Positions 58,096 through 64,000 of a stretch of DNA of 64,000 bases are shown here, in pieces. A model generated the notes under the pieces. The model did no database searches. It saw only the letters and a program-made list of their open reading frames with translations, and was not told the DNA's origin. Positions within the stretch are counted from its first letter, which is position 1, and each line of letters starts with the position of its first letter. The stretch lies in assembly GCA_977017575.1 (NCBI GenBank), contig CDRNVI010000039.1:434001-498000 (forward strand). The letters run 5' to 3'. Both the position numbers and the translations under genes were made by a program. The DNA comes from Paramoeba atlantica (taxonomy: Eukaryota > Discosea).

Positions 58096-58591
58096 GTGAA
58101 GCTAGTTGTGAAGTCTTTAACCAAAAAACCGACGTTATTTATAATACTCTATTACAATAATATGTGTAAATTCATAAATAATACAATCAAAAAGTTTTCT
58201 GAACTTGACGTTTGTGGTGTTCGACTTGATGCCCTACATTCACGCATTGAGCATGTTTTTGGCCGAACTTTCATTGGCCGATGGCTGGCACTAAAAAATT
58301 GGACGTATTCTTTTGATTTGCTAGGAGACTGCTTCAAAGCAGCCCTCATTATACATAGCCTAGAAGCTTACCTGCGCTACGAATGGGGTGGGAAGTTTCC
58401 TCGATTTTTGACAACTGAGGAGAAACGCGTCATTCAATCCAAAATCTGCTTGTGAAACACAGCGCAAGCGTTACCCCCAGCCCGACGCCCCAGCACCGCA
58501 ACATACGACTTTACATTCATTCTTTAAGGGACAATGGACCCCCATAGTTATAGACGATGATGATAGCACCGACGAGGGGGCGCTCGAGTAA
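58096..58591 (+). pseudogene. Transposase C-terminal remnant, DDE_4-like, frameshifted
   Basis: The first frame (58096-58455) encodes DALHSRIEHVFGRTFIGRW and then a helical segment (FKAALIIHSLEAYLRY). This resembles the C-terminal end of DDE_4/Harbinger transposases: the R-x-x-VEHxFGRxKGRW motif with the third catalytic Glu, then a helix before LHN. A one-base shift near 58448 would extend it to 58591 with RKRYPQPDAPAPQ and TLHSFFKG, then IVIDDDDS, an acidic hydrophobic motif like a SUMO-interaction site. The N-terminal catalytic Asp residues are not found in front, so the gene is truncated or decayed. Confidence 0.6.
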
Positions 58592-58746
58592 TACTGCATG
58601 AAGGAAAAATCTAGTTTCATCCCTCATATTATTAAGTTATTACTATATTGTTATGGATATTCCGTGGAGAGAAATTGAGGTGCAGGGTATAAAAAAATGC
58701 ATGTGATCTCTGTATCCCTAAACAATCTCTCATTATTCCCAGTTCT

Positions 58747-58845
58747 GGTTGGCATGAATTGGCATGAGTTGGCACGAATTGGCATGAGTTGGCATGAATT
58801 GGCACAAGACGGCACGAGATGGCACCGGTTAGCTGCACAGTCTCC
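58747..58845 (+). repeat. Right subterminal motif array and inverted end
   Basis: About eight tandem variants of TTGGCATGAA / TTGGCACGAG (10-11 bp) are followed by the right inverted end. Such iterations usually bind the transposase. Confidence 0.8.
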
Positions 58846-58848
58846 AAT

Positions 58849-59354
58849 CTATCACCCCCACCACGCTTCAAACTTCCTTCGGCGTACATGCCGCGTAATC
58901 TTGTATTCGATCCCGGTTCTTTGCCAATTTCCGACCCAGAACATCACCATCTTGCTTCAGTCGCTCTTTTGCCATAGAGTTGACGCACTCTACCGTGTTG
59001 GTGTTGATACCTGTTGCACAGTGTGACTTATTAGTATGATTAATAGTTTTCCACTTATAGAGAGAAAAGGTATAAAACCAGCTTTTAACCAAATTTGCGT
59101 AGGCTTCCAGATGTAAGATTCTCAATAGTGGTGCGAGACTTTAATCTCCATATACTTTATTTCGCGCACTACATATCTGTATATGCTGCACTACATACAG
59201 GTATGTTTGCTTGTAATAAATTGTTTTTTGGTCCACTATGATTTCGCAGCTAGTCCAAATATTAATTGTTCTATTCATTGCGAAATTACGTTGGCGGAGG
59301 AATTCCTTGCTGTTCTTGGTTTGTTTTCCATCGCATACACGTATTAATGCTGAT
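58849..59354. other. Intergenic, nothing seen
   Basis: AT-rich host sequence after the transposon, leading to the third LRR gene. No RNA or coding frame is convincing. Confidence 0.5.
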
Positions 59355-60188
59355 TTATATCTTGTTTCGAACTTTGGATTTGAATTGAATTTCTGTGTTC
59401 TGATGTTCTATATCTCTTAAATTCTTAGGAAACACAGAACTATCAATCTGACCATAAAGATCTCTATTGTTGCGCACAGACAAAAATATCAAACTTTTGG
59501 GAAGCTGGTCAAACAATACTAAGCCAGAAAAATAATTGTGGTGAAAGCTAACAAACTCAAGCGATTCCGACAAATGCCGCAGAGAAAGCGGCCCCGTAAA
59601 CCTGTTACTGGATAGGTAGAGATATTTCAAGTCCGGTAAGTGAGAGAGATCGACAGTACCAGAAAACTTATTCTTGTTGAGATATAGATGTTTTAACCCG
59701 GAAGGCAGGTTCGTTAAATCTACACTTCCTACAAATTGGTTGTCAGTCATTCTAATAGTCTCTAATTTGCTTGGTAGATGAGTTAGAGATATTTCCCCAA
59801 CAAAAGCATTGCTTGTTAATGTGAAGGATAGCAAATTTGGTGGCAAAAAACCAAGAACGACGAATCCGCCCAGTTTGTTATCGAAAAGATTACAAGCAAC
59901 TAAGGTATTAGGTAAGGACCCCCACTGTAAAGATCCGAGAAGATCAAACGAAATCCATTCGATTCTTCTCACATTTTGATCCATATCACACGTCACTCCT
60001 AGCCATTTGCATACGGATACACGTTGTTTACGTCCAAACATGTTCCTCTTACCTTTACGCCAAGACTGATGCCTTACAGTTAAATTGGAAATAAAGCTCT
60101 CGAGCATATCCTCTGGAGGTAACAACATAGAGTTGACTTTACCCCGACGTGAATCGAATCCGTCATCAATACAGTATTTTCCGTACAT
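59355..60188 (-). CDS. Leucine-rich-repeat protein, family member 3
   Basis: The 277-residue protein has the same plan as the LRR genes at 25764 and 49271. The head is GKVNSMLLPPEDMLESF, then CKWLGVTCD, followed by eight repeats of about 22-24 residues (LPSGLKHLYLNKNKFSGTVDL type). No signal peptide is obvious and no anchor is seen. It is AT-rich compared with the other two members. It lies between two transposons (ending at 58845 and starting at 60913). An immune-like, adhesive or substrate-binding role cannot be chosen from sequence. Confidence 0.85.
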   Translation of the reverse strand: MYGKYCIDDGFDSRRGKVNSMLLPPEDMLESFISNLTVRHQSWRKGKRNMFGRKQRVSVCKWLGVTCDMDQNVRRIEWISFDLLGSLQWGSLPNTLVACNLFDNKLGGFVVLGFLPPNLLSFTLTSNAFVGEISLTHLPSKLETIRMTDNQFVGSVDLTNLPSGLKHLYLNKNKFSGTVDLSHLPDLKYLYLSSNRFTGPLSLRHLSESLEFVSFHHNYFSGLVLFDQLPKSLIFLSVRNNRDLYGQIDSSVFPKNLRDIEHQNTEIQFKSKVRNKI

Positions 60189-60912
60189 TACTGGAAGTAT
60201 AAGCGAATATTCAAACTAGAAGAGGAGGAAAAAGTCGGATAGTAGAGTAGAGAAACTAGATTCAAATTGGAACGACGTAATATCTCGAGTAAAAGCAATT
60301 AAGTGTAACTCATTGGGTATGCAATACATTGAGAATATAACATAATGAATGTGAATTGTCAATTTCCAAAACTTGAAAAACGAAATATGTGAATGAAATT
60401 AAAAAAGAATTAATTAAAAAATGAATGAAATGAATATTCTACTCCCACATAATGAATGTAAAACAATGCCACCACTACCTACTTATCGAGATGCGCTACT
60501 TAAGTATCTTAAAAAAAGTTATTTCATATCTGTATCAATGTTTTAGAAGATTGTGGAGAAAAGAACTACCAGATTTAGTATAACTTGACTGCGGTCCTCT
60601 TTCTTTTACATGGTCACACCAATATCGTTTATAGAAACATTTGAACATTTATACAAACTTTTGATTCGGTAAATAAAATACTTTTACAAAGTGCAAGATT
60701 TTAATGTTCCCAGGCTACAAAAATTCGACACGCAGAAAACAGACGACACGCATAGGAGGCAAACACCTCTCAAGAAGAGTACCCCCATACCACATCGTGA
60801 ATTACACCGGTACTACTAATATACCCGAACATCTTGTGACCAAGAATATGGTGAGGGGGGTGACGAACCGTTATTTGACTACATTTGTAGTGTATGTTGC
60901 AGGTTTTTGGTT
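60189..60912. other. AT-rich spacer with a possible older element fragment
   Basis: GAGGGGGGTGAC at 60853-60864 matches the inner part of the mariner-type ends, which suggests a fragment of an earlier insertion next to the intact one. No coding frame is convincing. Confidence 0.35.
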
Positions 60913-61845
60913 TATAAACCCCCCACAGCGAAAAGTCACCCCCCTCTAACTTTTCAGCCAAGTGTCCGTTTGAGCTCAGTTTTGTTGCATTTTGCTGTTC
61001 CCAGCACAAAGACTTTGCGCGTTAAAGCATGGAACCAAAACTCTCAAATGCGTGCATCCGATAGATGGATTATCACTTTCTTCACATTTTTCAAGAGACC
61101 AATTTCTCACACTTTAACTAATTAAATATTCTCCTCCCATGAGGAAATCAATTATTTCTGTCCGTTTTTGCTGATTTTTGTTGCAAACGAGAAATCTCGT
61201 TCTCCTAGCAAAGAGCTTTGCCGCCATTTTTTAATATTGACCCACTTGTGCCCCCTGGCCGCGGAGTGTTTGTTTTCTCAAATTAGTGTGGTATGACGAT
61301 GCAAAAAAATAGAACCTAAAAACAATATTCTTTTTCAGTTTCTAAAATGATCTAAAAATGGTGGGAACGTGTAGATCTCAGAATTTTGAACGAGAAAATG
61401 ATATCTTAACCCCCTTAGGCCCCTTCAAGCAAAAAGTAAAGAGGACAGCTTAAAAAAGTTGATTTATCACCGTTTCAAGAAAGAACCAATCAAAGACAAA
61501 TATTCCACCACGTGACAAATTGAATGTTTGTTATCTGTTTTTGATCATTTTTGTTGCAAACGAGAAATCTCGTTCCCCTAGCGAAGATCTGTAACGCCAT
61601 TTTCATGTTGACCCCCTTCTTCCCCCCTGGTCGAGGAACATGAGATTTTTCAGGTAATATTGACATGACTATGTAAAAACGTCATCAAAAAAATAAGTTT
61701 TAATTTCTTATCTGTGAAGAGGTCTAAAAACAGCGGGAACGTGCAGATCTCAAAATTTTGAACGAAAATGTGGTGCCGCAACCCCCCTAAGTCTCGTTGT
61801 ACCAAAAAAAGAGGGGGGTGACTTATTCGCTGTGTGGGGTTTATA
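60913..61845. mobile_element. Non-autonomous Tc1/mariner-type element (copy C), inverted relative to copy A
   Basis: TATAAACCCCCCACAGCGAA at 60913 pairs with the reverse complement at about 61811-61845, and TA bounds both sides. The sequence next to the left end resembles the right end of copy A (TTTTGTTGCATTTTGC), and the part next to the right end resembles the left end of copy A (GCGGGAACGTGCAGATCTC). So it is a relative lying the other way round. No transposase fragment is left. Its right half exists as two tandem copies: GTTGCAAACGAGAAATCTCG is found at 61180 and 61552, and the GGGAACGTG/GAGATC block at about 61360 and 61735. Confidence 0.88.
61158..61813. repeat. Internal tandem duplication in copy C (period about 370 bp)
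   Basis: Two diverged copies lie at about 61158-61443 and 61530-61813. Each starts with TTTTTG-x-x-TTTTTGTTGCAAACGAG and ends near CAAAAAGTAAAGAGG / CCAAAAAAAGAGG. Confidence 0.7.
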
Positions 61846-61907
61846 AGGCGCGCGAGTCACATGTGTGATCTTCTGTCGAGCGAGGTTTGGTATTCTATAA
61901 GTCGAAC

Positions 61908-62465
61908 TTACCTTTTCAGTTCTGCTTCACTCGAGAAACCTTTCTTGAAAACATTTCCAGAATGGAGTTTGAAAGTAGATTGATCCTTTGTAGTTTGCAT
62001 CAACTTTTTACAGAGATTAAAATTTTGGACACTGTGGTCTCGGGTATAGGTATCACTTGGAATATTTTTCCTTGTTAGATTCAGACGTACATAAACGAAA
62101 CCCTCGGCTCCTACTTCAACCTCATGGACTCGCTGACATTGAGACCCCATTTGCCACCCTGTCTCGCGGAGCACTCCTTCTAGGTATTGACATCCCTTAA
62201 AAATTTTCCTCCCCGAGAGCAAATCGATGTTGTAGCTGTGCCAAGGACACTGTATTGCATGAGCACCAAGCTCTTCAATATCAAGAATTGGACCTCTGCC
62301 CAGAGGTCCACCTCCGTGGTAGCATATGGAATCTATGCAATAGATTTGCCCCCTGTGATGAAGAAGCGTAAGCATCCTGCCTTCTAGTTCAATATGCTCC
62401 CGACTATGAGTCAATAAACTTGCGTCACGACAAACCAAATGCCATTCACTAGACATCTGTACCAA
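61908..62465 (-). CDS. Rieske [2Fe-2S] domain protein (RFESD-like)
   Basis: The 185-residue protein has one Rieske domain (about 20-125). The cluster-binding boxes are CYHGGGPLGRG and CPWHSYNIDLLSGRK. The layout and the CPWHSYNIDL piece resemble animal RFESD and small Rieske ferredoxins rather than the bc1 Rieske protein, which has CTHLGC and CPCHGS. It would shuttle electrons to an unknown oxygenase or reductase. No membrane anchor or clear targeting peptide is present. The likely start is the Met of MSSEWHLV, four codons inside. Confidence 0.87.
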   Translation of the reverse strand: MVQMSSEWHLVCRDASLLTHSREHIELEGRMLTLLHHRGQIYCIDSICYHGGGPLGRGPILDIEELGAHAIQCPWHSYNIDLLSGRKIFKGCQYLEGVLRETGWQMGSQCQRVHEVEVGAEGFVYVRLNLTRKNIPSDTYTRDHSVQNFNLCKKLMQTTKDQSTFKLHSGNVFKKGFSSEAELKR

Positions 62466-62941
62466 CTTTAGAGGGAGGGGGAATTCATAGACAATGAATG
62501 AGAAAATCTCCGTAGGACGAAAATCGTTTACTAAAAAATTCGTTTTTTGAAGTGAATATTATCGTAAAATTCGTTATAAAGACCTGTCTATCTGCATTCG
62601 TACGCTAGCATCAATCTGCCGAAAATAGAGAAAAGGTATCCTTCAATGTTTTAAAAAATGATCAGAAAACGATTGAATGGAAAGATACGTTGAACTCATT
62701 ACGTTGTAATTTATATTGCACTAGAATGCATATTTCTGTAAATGCGTTCACGATAAGAGAATCACTGATTAACGACCAAAAAATATCACGCAGGAGATAC
62801 ATGTAGAGACGTGCAGAAAAAATGAACAGTATGAAGGGAAAAGAATACCACTGCAGCCGTTCCCAATAAACAAACGATATAACAATCAAACAAGTTTCCT
62901 GTATCATGAGCAATCTTCATTTTCAACCTTCCTTCAGTGGA
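62466..62941. other. Intergenic, no convincing gene
   Basis: AT-rich spacer. A hydrophobic 83-codon minus-strand frame (62662-62913) with aromatic and Ile runs is probably random. Confidence 0.5.
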
Positions 62942-63955
62942 TTAAATATCCACCGCTGGATTCGGAATTCCTTCGCTTTTTCGCCTCTTTCCAACAGCGT
63001 CGGCAAGCGAAATTGTGATTTCCTCATCGGCGTGCTGCTTTTTCTCCTTCTCGTGCTTGAAACGGCGTTTCGTCATAGTATCCACCTTTTGCTTACCGAC
63101 GTGAACTTGGCCCTTAAGATCACCAAGCCGATCGCGTTGCACCCCTTTGGAGCTTTTAGCCAGACGGGGTTGACGGCATGCTCTTTTAAAAAAGGCTGCA
63201 TTCGCGAAACGAAGGCGTCGGATTTCAAACTGCAGTAACAAGCCATCATCGGAAGTCACACTCAGTGTCTTCGTTCCGCTACTCGGTAACAATGCTACGT
63301 GTCGAAGAGAAAGGATAACCTTACCCTTGGGAAAAGTAACTATTTTTAGATTCTCTGTGGGTAGCTCAGTGTCTTCCAACTCAGCTGTGCATTCTAAGTG
63401 AAGTACCAACGCGCGGTCCGCACCACACAAGTTTAAATTTTCCACCGCCGTGCCCCCGAAAAAATCCAAAAGCAGGTTTTGCAAACGGCGGAAAATGGAA
63501 AATTCAAAAGCAGCACCCAAAAACAATAATATTGGCTTGTGGCCGTGTGAGCCCCTCAGACCTTTGAGCTTTTGCTCAAAATTAGCAAGACCAAGCTCGA
63601 CCAGATCAAGAAGTTGAGAGTTGTGATGTCTCCCAAGCACAATACCGTGTGGCCTTTTCTTGCTGTGATGGGAGAAGCAGAACAAACTGCAGTCGTTTTG
63701 GAATGAAAGGAAGTTCAATGAATCTACGCGTTCGAATGGCACCAGATCGTTATTATCTCGTAGCTTGACGGCGTGTTGTGACGATTGAAGCTTTGAAATA
63801 GCGTTTAAAACTTCCTTATCGACTGCGCTACTTTTTTTCCCATGCAAATACATAGTTTGCTTTGGGTTCTCGTTCAAAAGAGGCATTTTTTTATCTACTG
63901 CTCGTTTCGTCTTTATATTTTTCGGCTTTCTCCGAACATAGGGACTAGGTTCCAT
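62942..63955 (-). CDS. RPF2: Ribosome biogenesis protein RPF2 (Brix domain)
   Basis: The start is set at the Met of MEPSPYVRRKPKNIKTKRAVD (63955), giving 337 residues; 13 codons upstream are open but hydrophobic and unlike the family. The N-terminal basic part (KTKRAVDKKMPLLNENPKQTMYLHG) and the Brix core (FLSFQNDCSLFCFSHHSKKRPHGIVLGRH, SHGHKPILLFLGAAFE) are typical of RPF2. RPF2 with RRS1 loads the 5S RNP onto pre-60S particles in the nucleolus. The C-terminal tail is basic and acidic by turns, as usual. The gene is complete at the window end. Confidence 0.95.
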   Translation of the reverse strand: MEPSPYVRRKPKNIKTKRAVDKKMPLLNENPKQTMYLHGKKSSAVDKEVLNAISKLQSSQHAVKLRDNNDLVPFERVDSLNFLSFQNDCSLFCFSHHSKKRPHGIVLGRHHNSQLLDLVELGLANFEQKLKGLRGSHGHKPILLFLGAAFEFSIFRRLQNLLLDFFGGTAVENLNLCGADRALVLHLECTAELEDTELPTENLKIVTFPKGKVILSLRHVALLPSSGTKTLSVTSDDGLLLQFEIRRLRFANAAFFKRACRQPRLAKSSKGVQRDRLGDLKGQVHVGKQKVDTMTKRRFKHEKEKKQHADEEITISLADAVGKRRKSEGIPNPAVDI

Positions 63956-64000
63956 GTGGAATAAATATAAAGAAAAAAAGGTATTAACGTTCACTTTTTC

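Larger units (their letters stand above)
57030..58845 (+). mobile_element. 1.8-kb DNA transposon with 12-bp inverted ends, Harbinger/DDE_4-like
   Basis: GGAGACTGTGCA at 57030-57041 is matched exactly by its reverse complement at 58834-58845, and AAT flanks both sides. Three-base target duplications are typical of PIF/Harbinger elements. Just inside both ends lie arrays of the motif TTGGCATGAA and its variants (57048-57090; 58747-58825), in the same orientation at the two ends. Two plus-strand frames are inside: a Cys-rich 268-residue one and a transposase-like one. The frames are the only convincing plus-strand coding in the window. The second frame is shifted near its end, so the copy is probably dead. 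Confidence 0.82.

Noticed and set aside
1-64000. CRISPR array, prophage or bacterial operon
   Set aside because: No regular direct repeats with spacers are present and the genes are eukaryotic.

Overview
This window is eukaryotic nuclear DNA, most likely from a kinetoplastid (Euglenozoa). I recognise about 40 protein-coding genes, and every one of them reads on the minus strand. All are uninterrupted by introns and spaced about 0.2-0.9 kb apart, which is how a kinetoplastid polycistronic directional gene cluster looks. Other support: a TDP1-like chromatin protein (DEK-C domain plus two HMG boxes), a minimal bromodomain/NET factor, and pyrimidine tracts with an AG just upstream of several start codons, as expected for trans-splicing. 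A Perkinsela-like prokinetoplastid is my best guess, but that is inference; no spliced-leader RNA or flagellar gene is present to settle it.

Layout. 0-14 kb: a PEX1-like peroxin with an altered Walker B motif, beta'-COP, a secreted unknown, a GC-rich unknown, RtcB RNA ligase, PP4 regulatory subunit 3, a small basic protein, then a dead Tc1/mariner copy. 14-28 kb: a PPR protein, a Vti1-like SNARE, a coiled-coil unknown, a Nup93/Nic96-like protein, a TPR protein, 14-3-3, a leucine-rich-repeat (LRR) protein and the TDP1-like protein. 28-45 kb: a small membrane protein, a ubiquitin protease, SERF, the bromodomain/NET protein, OXA1, a TPR/zinc-knuckle protein, a DH-PH-like protein, ferredoxin, SPF27, FKBP, an RNase D-like exonuclease with zinc knuckles, PMS1 and RPB9. 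45-64 kb: proteasome beta3, an RlmI-like methyltransferase, an SMIM4-like protein, a second LRR protein, MND1, mitochondrial bL17, an SseB-like protein, a third LRR protein, a Rieske protein and RPF2.

The 50-62 kb part is an accessory zone. It holds two related Tc1/mariner-type elements with about 35-bp inverted ends, a 1.8-kb transposon with 12-bp inverted ends, iterated subterminal motifs and a Harbinger/DDE_4-like transposase remnant, a 2-kb stretch of decayed sequence, and two of the three LRR genes. The only plus-strand coding signal in the window lies in these mobile elements.

The genes are mostly housekeeping and do not form a pathway operon: mitochondrial translation and biogenesis (OXA1, bL17m, PPR, ferredoxin, RlmI-like, SMIM4-like), RNA work (RtcB, SPF27, RPB9, exonuclease), protein turnover, trafficking, and DNA repair and recombination (PMS1, MND1). 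Base composition is patchy: several genes carry abrupt GC-rich segments, and long pyrimidine-only leaders lie in front of some start codons.
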